Part shown: positions 1 to 7,718 of the stretch, piece by piece | Layout of the letters: the number at the start of each line of letters is the position of its first letter | Position numbering within the stretch: the first letter of the stretch is position 1 | Translations under genes and position numbers: made by a program | Notes under the pieces: model-generated | What the model saw: only the letters and a program-made list of their open reading frames with translations | The model's database searches: none | Told to the model about the DNA's origin: nothing | NCBI GenBank assembly: GCA_963708735.1 | Contig: CAVPTW010000013.1 | Coordinates: 62,001 to 126,000 of the forward strand | Source of the DNA: JAGPUQ01 sp963708735 | GTDB taxonomy: Bacteria > Pseudomonadota > Gammaproteobacteria > Pseudomonadales > Porticoccaceae | Direction: 5' to 3' | Length of the DNA stretch: 64,000 nucleotides

Positions 1-208
1 GGACCAGCTCTTCCTTGGTGATATCCAGCGGAAACAGCGTCACCATTTTGCTCTGTTCGGCGTCCAGTTCGCGCTCGCGCCAGCCGGCCAGTTGGTCGGC
101 CTTGCGGTCGACGCCGATCACCGGGATACCCTGGCTGACAAGTTTCTTGGTCATCGCGGTGCCCAGACCGCCGATGGCGCCGGTGATGAGTGCATGGCCT
201 CGGTTCAT
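1..208 (-). CDS. SDR-family oxidoreductase, N-terminal part (cut by window edge)
   Basis: The 69 N-terminal residues of a short-chain dehydrogenase/reductase; the rest lies beyond the left edge. The Rossmann glycine motif TGAIGGLG is at residues 9-16. An aspartate (D34) follows the second beta strand and is followed by R-K, the place where cofactor choice is made; D favours NAD(H), so this is inferred rather than certain. The ATG is preceded by a good AGGAG ribosome binding site. The overall look is of the acetoacetyl-CoA reductase/3-ketoacyl reductase group, but the substrate cannot be assigned from the fragment. It is transcribed away from the ThDP enzyme gene across a 358-bp divergent region. 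Confidence 0.85.
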   Translation of the reverse strand, partial: MNRGHALITGAIGGLGTAMTKKLVSQGIPVIGVDRKADQLAGWRERELDAEQSKMVTLFPLDITKEELV

Positions 209-566
209 GACAGTTCTCCTCATGGGTTGGCGGTTATGGTTTTTTTGCCGGCATCGGACCCTGTCGGTCGCTCTATGCATTGGCGCTCGTCAGGGGAACC
301 CGACAGGGCGCGGGGGGATCGTAGCCAAGGGCCGAAAGTAATACGCGGCGGACATCCGGTTGTCCACCGTTTCCTGTCGGTTGCTCCTGTCCGTTGCCCC
401 TGTCCGGGCGTGCGGCCTGGACGCGGGCATTTCTTGTTGGCGTCAAACTTGCGTGCGCCAAATGCATGAGGTGCCGCGGCCCGCGCAATGACATGAAGAT
501 TTTTCCGGGACGCAGCATCCTCGTGCTGCGCGGCGCACGCCATCCATCGGCACAGGAAAATCCATC
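209..566. promoter_or_regulatory. Divergent intergenic region between SDR and ThDP-enzyme genes
   Basis: This 358-bp stretch has no convincing gene; the ORFs crossing it have no family resemblance. It must carry the promoters of both flanking genes. The one structured element I see is a run of three imperfect 13-bp direct repeats at 372-410. I could not identify a convincing -35/-10 pair. Confidence 0.5.
372..410. repeat. Three tandem imperfect 13-bp repeats
   Basis: Units TCCTGTCGGTTGC (372-384), TCCTGTCCGTTGC (385-397) and CCCTGTCCGGGCG (398-410). Units 1 and 2 differ at one base and unit 3 is more degenerate. They lie about 160 bp upstream of the ThDP-enzyme start, so they could be iterated binding sites or a slippage product. 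Confidence 0.6.
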
Positions 567-2228
567 TTGACCAGGAAAGCATCCGATCTTTTGGTCGCCT
601 GCCTTGAAGAGGAAGGCATCGAATACATCTTCGGCGTCCCCGGCGAGGAAAACGCCGATTTCATGCTCTCGCTCGAAGACAGCCGCAAAATCAAATTCAT
701 CCTCACCCGCCACGAGCAGGGCGCGGCCTTCATGGCGGAAGTGTACGGACGCCTGACCGGCAACCCCGCCGGCTGCCTGGGGACGCTGGGGCCGGGTGCC
801 TCGAACCTCATCACCGGGGTCGCCGACGCCAACATGGATCGCGCGCCGATGCTGGTGCTCACCGGCCAGGGTTCGACCAAGCGGCTGCACAAGGAATCCC
901 ATCAGGTAATGGATGTCGTGGGGATGTTCGAACCCGTGACCAAGTGGGCGATCTCGATCCGCAACGCCGATACGATTCCCGAGATCGTGCGCAAGGCGGT
1001 GCGCCTGGCGCGGATGGAAAAACCCGGCGCCGTGCATATCGAGCTGCCCGAAGACCTCGCCAAGCAGATGACGGCGGAGCAGCCCATGGTGCCGCGCCGG
1101 TTTCACCGTTCCGTGCCTGACCCGAGCGTGGTTCGGCAGGCGTTCGAACTGTTGATGAGCGCCCGGCGCCCGGTGATCCTCGCCGGCAACGGCTGCATCC
1201 GCAAGCGCGCCAGCAAGGAGATCCGTGCCTTCTGTGAAGCCACCGGCATTGGCGTCATCAGCACCTTCATGGCCAAGGGTTGCGTGGATCGGGACGCGCC
1301 CTACTGTCTGTATACCGTGGGTCTCGGCGCCAAGGATCATTCCAACCTTGCGCTCGACGACGCCGATCTGGTGATCACGCTCGGTTTCGACATGGTCGAA
1401 TACCACCCGAGTCTGTGGAATCCGCACCGCGACAAACGCATCATCCACGCCGATTTTTTGCCCGCCGAAATCGATCAGTACTATCACCCCGAGATCGAAC
1501 TGGTCGGCGATCTGGCCATGATGCTGAAGGAGCTGAACCGGCTGCTGGCGATCGGGGCCACACCCCATTTCGATCTGGCGCGCCAACGCCAGGTCCGCCA
1601 GAACATGGGGGCAGAGATCGAGGCTCACGCCACGGACGATACCGAGGGCAGCATCCGGCCCCAGAAGGCGCTGTGGGACGTGCGCGAAGTCATGGGGCCG
1701 GACGACATCCTGCTATCGGATGTCGGTGCCCACAAGATGTGGATCGCGCGCCACTACCATTGCCACGAACCCAATACCTGCCTGATTCCCAACGGCTACT
1801 GCTCCATGGGTTTCGCGCTGCCGGGCGCGATTGCCGCGAGTCTGGTGCATCCGAACCGCCGCATCCTCGCCATTGCCGGCGATGGCGGCTTCCTGATGAA
1901 CGTGCAGGAGATGGAAACCGCGTTCCGGTTGCAAAGCCGCATCGTCGTGCTGGTGTGGGAGGACAAGGGCTACGGCCTGATTTCCTGGAAACAGCAGACG
2001 GAATTCAAACGCCATACCGACTTGAGTTTCACCAACCCCGACTGGCTGCTGCTGGCGCAGAGCTTCGGCTGGCACGGTCATGTGTGCCGCAACAGCCGCG
2101 ACCTGAAAGCGACGCTGGAGCACGCCTTTGCCGAACCCGGCCCGAGTCTGGTGGTGATGCCGGTGGACTACCGCGAAAATCCGCTGCTGACCGCGCGCCT
2201 CGGACAGATCAGTTCACGGATGGGATGA
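567..2228 (+). CDS. Acetolactate-synthase-like ThDP-dependent enzyme
   Basis: A 553-residue thiamine-diphosphate enzyme with the three-domain architecture of the acetolactate synthase large subunit family. Residues 1-170 are the pyrimidine-binding domain with the proton-relay glutamate E50 (motif TRHEQGAAFM). The central domain covers about 190-330. The C-terminal ThDP-binding domain has GDGGFLMN near residue 438, although the usual NN of that motif reads ED (WEDKGYG). The start is a TTG with AGGAAA 7 bases upstream; there is no ATG before residue 33. It resembles the stand-alone catabolic type often found beside an aldehyde dehydrogenase in pseudomonads, and an ALDH is indeed 3 kb away. No small regulatory subunit is present. 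The substrate need not be pyruvate; other 2-oxoacid decarboxylase/lyase roles are possible. Confidence 0.85.
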   Translation: MTRKASDLLVACLEEEGIEYIFGVPGEENADFMLSLEDSRKIKFILTRHEQGAAFMAEVYGRLTGNPAGCLGTLGPGASNLITGVADANMDRAPMLVLTGQGSTKRLHKESHQVMDVVGMFEPVTKWAISIRNADTIPEIVRKAVRLARMEKPGAVHIELPEDLAKQMTAEQPMVPRRFHRSVPDPSVVRQAFELLMSARRPVILAGNGCIRKRASKEIRAFCEATGIGVISTFMAKGCVDRDAPYCLYTVGLGAKDHSNLALDDADLVITLGFDMVEYHPSLWNPHRDKRIIHADFLPAEIDQYYHPEIELVGDLAMMLKELNRLLAIGATPHFDLARQRQVRQNMGAEIEAHATDDTEGSIRPQKALWDVREVMGPDDILLSDVGAHKMWIARHYHCHEPNTCLIPNGYCSMGFALPGAIAASLVHPNRRILAIAGDGGFLMNVQEMETAFRLQSRIVVLVWEDKGYGLISWKQQTEFKRHTDLSFTNPDWLLLAQSFGWHGHVCRNSRDLKATLEHAFAEPGPSLVVMPVDYRENPLLTARLGQISSRMG

Positions 2229-2383
2229 TTTCCTGCCGGGTGCCACGGCCAGCAATGGCGCTTGCCGCTCCCGTTCCCCGCTCCGGCACCACCCGCAACC
2301 CAGGTCCGGAGCCCCGTGATTGGGAGCGCAATTCGTTCACGCAGCGGCGCGCGGCTGCGCGCAAGCGGCGTCGCAACCCTGGC

Positions 2384-4063
2384 CTACTTGCCCGGTGCTG
2401 CGACCGGCTCTGCGTGACTGCCTACCGACAGCCGGCGCCGCTTGCGGGCGTCGCGCCGGCGTTCGAGTTCGTCTTCCGGTGCGACCACGCAACCATCGAC
2501 GACATTGGCGCCAAGCAGCTGTGCCAGGCCCATGGCTTTCGGATGGTAGAGGCACGGATTCATCGGCCTGAGTTGACGCACGATGACGGGGAACGGAATC
2601 AGGTCGAGGATCTGTGTGTCGAGATCGATGCCCGGTGCGATCTCGATCAGTTCGAGACCCTGCGGGGTAAGCTGGAACACCGCGCGCTCGGTGACATAGA
2701 GCACCGCCTGTCCCCGGCGGCAGGCGATAGCCCCGTTGAAGGTGATCTGCTCCACCGCCGGCAGAAACTTGCTGGTGCGTCCTTCGCTGACGATGCGGAG
2801 TTTGCCGTGGTCGACGGCCACTTCCAGACCGCCGGTGGTAAAGGTGCCGACAAAGACCAGGCGGCTCGCCGACTGCGAGATGTTGATGAAGCCGCCGGCG
2901 CCGGCGAGCTTGCTGCCGAACTTGCTGACATTGACGTTGCCCCGGGCATCCACCTGCGCCATGCCGAGCACGGCGAGATCGAGTCCGCCGCCGTCGTAGA
3001 AATCGAACTGCTGATTCTGGGCGAGCAGCGCATCGTTGTTGACCGCGGCACCGAAATCCAGTCCACCCTGGGGCATGCCGCCGATGACGCCGGGTTCCGC
3101 GGTCAGGGTGACCGCGCCGAGCAGGCCTTCTTCACTGGCGACGCGGGAGACCCCCTCGGGCATGCCGATGCCGAGGTTGATGATGCCGCCCAGGGGCAGC
3201 TCACACGCGGCGCGGCGCGCCACCAGCTTGCGTTCGTCCAGGGCCATGGGCGCTGCCTTGGCCAGGTTGACCCGGCACTGTCCCGCGAAGGCCGGATCGA
3301 ACTGGGTGGCCCAGGTCTGGCGGTGATTTTCCGCCGCTGCCTCGACGAGGTAGTCGACCAGGATGCCCGGCACCTCGACATCGCGGGAGCCGAGCGTGTT
3401 GGCGGCGACCACGCGCTCGACCTGCGCGATCACCAGACCGCCGGAATTCTTGGTCGCGGTGGCGATGGCCAGGGTGTCGAGGGTCAGCGCCTCGTTTTCC
3501 ATGCTGATGTTGCCGTTGCGATCCGCCGTGGTGCCGCGAATGAATGCCACATCGATACCGAAGGGCTTGTACAGCAGCCATTCCTCGCCGTCGATGACGA
3601 TGACCTTGACCAGTTCCTCCCAGGTCGCCTTGTTCAGCCGCCCACCCTCCTGACGGGGATCGACAAAGGTGCCCAGGCCAATTTTGGTCAGCACACCGCC
3701 GCGCTTGCCGGCAATTTCCCGGTACAGCTGACTCATCACGCCCAGCGGGAGGTTGTAGGCTTCCATCTCGCCGGCCAGCGCCAGCGCGCCGAGCTTGGGC
3801 ACCAGTGCCCAGTGGCCCCCGATGACCCGCTTCAAAAGTCCGCCGTGGGCGAGCCGGTTGACGCCGCGGCTGTCGCCGTCGCCGGGAGCGGCGGCGAACA
3901 CCAGGGTCAGATCGAAGGGCGCGTTGCTGTGCAGAAAGCGGCTTTCGAGGGCCTTGATCAGTTCCTCCGGCGTGCCGGTGCCGACGAATCCGGAGATGCA
4001 GAGCGTGTCCCGGGGCCGGATCCGTTCGATTGCGGCGCGGGCGCTTACCAGTTTGCCGGTCAT
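2384..4063 (-). CDS. Acyl-CoA:carboxylate CoA-transferase, fused alpha-beta subunits
   Basis: A 559-residue family I CoA-transferase in which both halves are in one chain, as in propionate/acetate CoA-transferases. The N-terminal half starts with the CoA-transferase fold (SGFVGTGTPEEL, about 24-35). The C-terminal half carries the catalytic-glutamate region TAEPGVIGG with E323. It exchanges CoA between an acyl-CoA and a carboxylate via a glutamyl-CoA thioester. The last 40 residues are charged (RRRDARKRRR) and may be a family-independent tail. The start has AAGGA 11 bases upstream. It is convergent with the ThDP enzyme and lies downstream of a 147-bp repeat that separates it from the ADH gene. 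Confidence 0.88.
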   Translation of the reverse strand: MTGKLVSARAAIERIRPRDTLCISGFVGTGTPEELIKALESRFLHSNAPFDLTLVFAAAPGDGDSRGVNRLAHGGLLKRVIGGHWALVPKLGALALAGEMEAYNLPLGVMSQLYREIAGKRGGVLTKIGLGTFVDPRQEGGRLNKATWEELVKVIVIDGEEWLLYKPFGIDVAFIRGTTADRNGNISMENEALTLDTLAIATATKNSGGLVIAQVERVVAANTLGSRDVEVPGILVDYLVEAAAENHRQTWATQFDPAFAGQCRVNLAKAAPMALDERKLVARRAACELPLGGIINLGIGMPEGVSRVASEEGLLGAVTLTAEPGVIGGMPQGGLDFGAAVNNDALLAQNQQFDFYDGGGLDLAVLGMAQVDARGNVNVSKFGSKLAGAGGFINISQSASRLVFVGTFTTGGLEVAVDHGKLRIVSEGRTSKFLPAVEQITFNGAIACRRGQAVLYVTERAVFQLTPQGLELIEIAPGIDLDTQILDLIPFPVIVRQLRPMNPCLYHPKAMGLAQLLGANVVDGCVVAPEDELERRRDARKRRRLSVGSHAEPVAAPGK

Positions 4064-4088
4064 TTGCAGTTTTCCTTGAGTTGGTGAT

Positions 4089-4235
4089 TAGCAGCTTGTT
4101 GAAAAACGTCGCGAGGGGGCCAGATGCGAGGCGCACGGCGCGCAGCGACCGAGACATATCAAATAGATAGGCGAGGGAGCGAGCACCGCGCAACGAAGCA
4201 GATGGCTGCCGCAGCAGTTTTTCAACAAGCTGTTA
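4089..4235 (-). repeat. 147-bp MITE-like repeat, full-length copy 1
   Basis: Bounded by TA and by near-perfect 19-bp terminal inverted repeats: TAGCAGCTTGTTGAAAAAC at 4089-4107 and its complement at 4217-4235. Its reverse complement matches 22545-22691 with about five mismatches in 147. The interior has no coding capacity of its own, but its reading frames extend chance ORFs in this region. It sits between the ADH and CoA-transferase genes. Confidence 0.92.
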
Positions 4236-4260
4236 GGGTCCAATTCAGGCAGCGCCGGCT

Positions 4261-5385
4261 TCATAGGGCGATCACCTGGCGAATGGCCTGCCCGGCGGCG
4301 AGGCGATCGAAACCGGCATTGATATCGTCGAGCGCAATCACGTGGGTGAGCAGGCGATCCACCGGCAGCTTGCCCTGCTGATGCAGCGCCATGTAGTGCG
4401 GCAGATCGACGCTGGGCACGCAGGCGCCGATATAGCTGCCCTTCAGCGTGCGTTCCTCGGCAACCAGACTGACCGCGGGGATCGAGAGCTTGCGCTCCGG
4501 ATTCGGCAGCCCCGAGGTCACCGTAGTGCCGCCGCGGGCGGTGATGAAATAGGCGAGTTCGAGGGCCGGCACCGAGCCCGCCATCTCGAAGGCGTAATCG
4601 ACACCGCCGCCGCTGAGATCCCGGATTTCCTCCAGCGCGCGCGGACCGCCGGCGTTGACGCAGTGGGTCGCACCCAGCTCTTTTGCGAACGCCAGTTTGG
4701 CGTCGGCGAGATCGACCGCGATGATCTGGCGCGCGCCGGACAACTGCGCGCCCAACAGCGCGCAGAGGCCGACGCCACCGAGGCCCACCACCGCCACCGA
4801 TGCGCCCGGCGGCACTTTGGCGGTATTCACCACCGCGCCGACGCCGGTGAGCACTGCGCAGCCGAACAGCGCGGCCTTGGTGAGATCGAATTCGGGATCG
4901 ATCCTGACCAGCGACTGCTGGGATACCACTGCATGGTCTGCGAAGGCCGACACGCCGAGGTGGTGATGGATCGGGTGCCCCTGGTGGCTGATGCGCCGTG
5001 CGCCGCTCAGCAGCGCACCGCTGCCATTGGCGGCGGCGCCGGGTTCGCACAGCGCGGGCCGGCCGCGGGCGCAGAAGGCGCAGTAGCCGCAACTGGGGAC
5101 GAACACCATGACCACGTGATCACCGGGGGTGAAGCGGGTGACGCCGGCGCCGACTTCCAGTACGACGCCCGCCGCTTCGTGGCCGAGCGCCATGGGCGTC
5201 GGCCGCGGCCGATTGCCGTCGATCACCGAAAGATCGGAGTGGCACAGCCCGGCGGCGGCGATCCTGACCAGCACTTCACCGGGACCCGGTGGCGCCAGGT
5301 CCACCTCGGTCACCACCAGCGGCAGGGATTGCGCATAGGGCGGCGGCGCACCCATGGTTTGCAGGATGGCGGCATGGGCTTTCAT
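4261..5385 (-). CDS. Zinc-dependent alcohol dehydrogenase (MDR family)
   Basis: A 374-residue medium-chain dehydrogenase. The catalytic zinc ligands C48 and H69 (GHEAAG) are present, and the structural zinc cysteines are C99, C102, C105 and C113. The NAD-binding glycines GLGGVG are near residue 198. It oxidises an alcohol to an aldehyde with NAD(P). An ATG at 5394 is also in frame, but the GGGAG at 5395-5399 abuts it; the same GGGAG is 9 bases from the ATG at 5385, and MKAHAAIL is the usual N-terminus of this group, so 5385 is preferred. It is followed by the ALDH gene upstream on the same strand, with a degenerate repeat copy between them; together they could convert alcohol to acid. Confidence 0.9.
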   Translation of the reverse strand: MKAHAAILQTMGAPPPYAQSLPLVVTEVDLAPPGPGEVLVRIAAAGLCHSDLSVIDGNRPRPTPMALGHEAAGVVLEVGAGVTRFTPGDHVVMVFVPSCGYCAFCARGRPALCEPGAAANGSGALLSGARRISHQGHPIHHHLGVSAFADHAVVSQQSLVRIDPEFDLTKAALFGCAVLTGVGAVVNTAKVPPGASVAVVGLGGVGLCALLGAQLSGARQIIAVDLADAKLAFAKELGATHCVNAGGPRALEEIRDLSGGGVDYAFEMAGSVPALELAYFITARGGTTVTSGLPNPERKLSIPAVSLVAEERTLKGSYIGACVPSVDLPHYMALHQQGKLPVDRLLTHVIALDDINAGFDRLAAGQAIRQVIAL

Positions 5386-5444
5386 CGCTGTCATCTCCCG
5401 CGAGCCACGGCTCGCTCGTAGAAATCCGGAGCCCTGTCACCGGC

Positions 5445-5541
5445 TAACAGTTCGTTGAAAAACTGCTGCGGTAGTTATCTGCTTCGTAGCGCGGTGCGCC
5501 TCGCACCTGGTCGCCGCGCGACGTTTTTCACCAAGCTGATA
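5445..5541 (+). repeat. 97-bp internally deleted copy of the MITE-like repeat
   Basis: Bounded by TA at both ends. Both termini are kept (TAACAGTTCGTTGAAAAAC at 5445-5463, and GTTTTTCACCAAGCTGATA at 5523-5541), but exactly 50 bp of the middle are missing relative to the 147-bp copies. The junction falls at a GTGC microhomology. It is more diverged than the two full copies. It lies between the ALDH and ADH genes. Confidence 0.85.
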
Positions 5542-5593
5542 AAGCGATTACCGTGCCAGTGCGCGGGGCCCTCACCGCGCGCGTGCGCCGCGC

Positions 5594-7033
5594 TCACAGA
5601 TGGACGGATTTGATCACCAGCATTTTTTGCACCTGCATGTCTTCGAAGGTGTACTGAATGCCGCCGATGCCGAGGCCGGAGTGTTTGAGGCCGGCAAAGG
5701 GCATCCAGTCGACGCGAAAGGCGGTGTGGTCGTTGACGATGACAGCGGAGGCATTCAGGCCCTTGTAGGCGTGCATCGCGGTGTCGATGTCGCGGGTGAA
5801 GACCGCCGCGTGAAACGCGAACTTGAGCGAATTCGCGCGCGCGATGGCCGCATCGATGTCGTCGTAGGCGTACACGCAGATCACCGGGCCGAACACCTCG
5901 TCGCAACTGACTTCGGCGGAATCCGGTGGATTGAACAGCACCGTGGGCTGGTAGCAACTGGGCGATAGCCGGGTACCGCCGGACAGCTTTTCGGCGCCGG
6001 CGGCGATGGCTTTTTCCACCCAGGCGTGCACGCGGTCGGTTTCCCGGGGGCGGATCAGCGGGCCGATCGCGGTGTCCTCCGCCGTCGGGTCGCCGACGAT
6101 CATGGCATTGCCCGCCGCGGCGATGCCCTGGGCGACTGCACGGGCAATGGTGCGGTGGGCGAAGACGCGCTGCACGGAAATGCAGACCTGGCCGGCGTGA
6201 TAGAAACCGCCTTTGGCCAGCAGCGGCACCGCGGCGTCGAGATCGGCATCGGCGGCGACAATCACCGGCGCGATACCGCCGTGTTCCAGCGCGCAGCGGG
6301 TGCCGGGCGCGAGTTTCGAGCGCAGCATCCAACCCACCGCAGCGCTGCCGATGAAACTGAGGAAGGCGGTGCGCGGATCGCTGGCGAGGGCTTCGGCGAC
6401 AGCATGGTCGATCGTCGACACCACCTGGCACCAGGCTTCCGGCAGACCGGCCTGATGAAAAATCCTTACCAGCTCGTAGCAGGACAAGGGGGTGTCGTTC
6501 GCGGGCTTCACTATAACCGGGCAGCCGGCGGCAATGGCTGGCCCAACCTGGTGCACGATCAGATTGATCGGATGATTGAACGCACTCAGGGCAACCACCA
6601 CGCCGATGGGTTCATGGTGGCTGAAGGCGATCCGGTTCATCGACGCGGCGTTGATGCCCATGGGGATTTCCTCGCCGTGACCCGTGCGGATGCACTGCGC
6701 ACAGAGCTTGATGCCGTCGATCGCGCGGGTCATCTCCACCCGGGAATCGATCAGCGGCTTGCCGCCTTCGCGCGCCGCGAGCAGGGTGAGTCGCTCGGCA
6801 TGCTGCTGCATCAGTCGCGCCGCGTTGTTGAGAATCTCGATGCGTCGCGCGGCGGATAACCAGGCTGACTTGTCCGCAAACAGCTGGTGAGCATTGGTAA
6901 GGGCCTGGTCGACGCCCGCGTGATCGAGGGTGGCAACCGTCGCGATCAGGCTGTCATCGAAGGGCGCGCGGACTTCCAGCAATTGCGTGGTCGGCGTCGC
7001 GCCGGGCACCATCGGGGCATAGTGTCGAGTCAT
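5594..7033 (-). CDS. NAD(P)-dependent aldehyde dehydrogenase
   Basis: A 479-residue ALDH-superfamily enzyme that oxidises an aldehyde to a carboxylate or CoA ester. The general base E250 (LEHGG) and the nucleophile C284 (GQVCIS) are both present, and the C-terminal region ends with the usual FAGLKHSGLG motif. A GTG at 7045 is also in frame; the ATG at 7033 is chosen because GGAAA precedes it and the sequence MTRHYAP needs no extra residues. Its relatives often neighbour the ThDP-enzyme type found at 567-2228. It is the first gene of the minus-strand ALDH-ADH-CoA-transferase set. Confidence 0.9.
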   Translation of the reverse strand: MTRHYAPMVPGATPTTQLLEVRAPFDDSLIATVATLDHAGVDQALTNAHQLFADKSAWLSAARRIEILNNAARLMQQHAERLTLLAAREGGKPLIDSRVEMTRAIDGIKLCAQCIRTGHGEEIPMGINAASMNRIAFSHHEPIGVVVALSAFNHPINLIVHQVGPAIAAGCPVIVKPANDTPLSCYELVRIFHQAGLPEAWCQVVSTIDHAVAEALASDPRTAFLSFIGSAAVGWMLRSKLAPGTRCALEHGGIAPVIVAADADLDAAVPLLAKGGFYHAGQVCISVQRVFAHRTIARAVAQGIAAAGNAMIVGDPTAEDTAIGPLIRPRETDRVHAWVEKAIAAGAEKLSGGTRLSPSCYQPTVLFNPPDSAEVSCDEVFGPVICVYAYDDIDAAIARANSLKFAFHAAVFTRDIDTAMHAYKGLNASAVIVNDHTAFRVDWMPFAGLKHSGLGIGGIQYTFEDMQVQKMLVIKSVHL

Positions 7034-7399
7034 GACTTTTTCCACGCAGTGAGCGGAGTCCTGGCGCGCACCGCCGGTTCAGCGACAGCGCTGCACAGCC
7101 CGAGCATCAAGATATCCACCTGTTGTTGCCACCCGGTGAAAATCGCAAAGTATTTGCATTCAGCGGGCCGTGGCCAAGTGCAACACGCGCCGGCGGCCCG
7201 CTCTGGTGACGCAGCAATTAGCAAGCCAACCGATCCCGGTGCGGAAAGGCAAAGGACGCTGGCCACGGGCTACTGCATCCGAACCGCCAGCACTCTGCGG
7301 CTCAGCCGGCAGGGCCACAGGGCGCGATTTCCCGTTAGAATGCGGCGACGGGTCCAGATTCATGGCTCCCTGAATGCACTTCCGCAAGAGGAACATCCT
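7034..7399. promoter_or_regulatory. Divergent intergenic region between ALDH and lysine-rich small gene
   Basis: A 366-bp stretch without a recognisable gene. A possible -10 element TAGAAT is at 7336-7341, about 60 bp before the small lysine-rich gene, but I see no good -35 at the right spacing. I see nothing else structured. Confidence 0.35.
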
Positions 7400-7501
7400 A
7401 TGAGCAAGGGCATGGACAGTAAAAAGACCGAGAAGAAAAAACCGGCCAAGACCCTGAAGGAAAAGAAAGCGGCCAAGAAAGAAAAGAAAGCCGGCAAATA
7501 A
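7400..7501 (+). CDS. Small lysine-rich basic protein (33 aa)
   Basis: A very short ORF, MSKGMDSKK to KKAGK, with 16 lysines in 33 residues. ATG at 7400 is preceded by AAGAGG about 8 bases upstream. It is read in the same frame as the end of a longer open frame, but only this segment has a ribosome binding site and a protein-like composition. I recall similar tiny MSKG...KKKPAKT proteins from other gammaproteobacteria, always hypothetical. The composition suggests binding to nucleic acid or ribosomes; that is inference. It would be missed by gene finders with a length cutoff. Confidence 0.65.
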   Translation: MSKGMDSKKTEKKKPAKTLKEKKAAKKEKKAGK

Positions 7502-7718
7502 CACCCGCTCGGGCAGGGCGCGGCGACCGCGGTGGGTAGCCGCGCGCCCGGTACTCTTCCGGCGAAAATTTCCAGAAGACCGGCAAGCCCGGGTCGGCGC
7601 CAGCAGTCGATGACCCGATCCAGGCCTCCAGCCTGCCGTGACTGTGTTTGTTGGATATGTCGCTGGCGGTGGCTCAACCGGCGTCGGGCAAGCACATCAG
7701 CCCCGAGGTTCCGAAACC

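Noticed and set aside
1280..4087. Open frame of 935 codons on the plus strand
   Set aside because: It runs out of frame through the ThDP gene and antisense to the CoA-transferase gene; arginine-rich, with no family resemblance. A typical shadow in high-G+C DNA.
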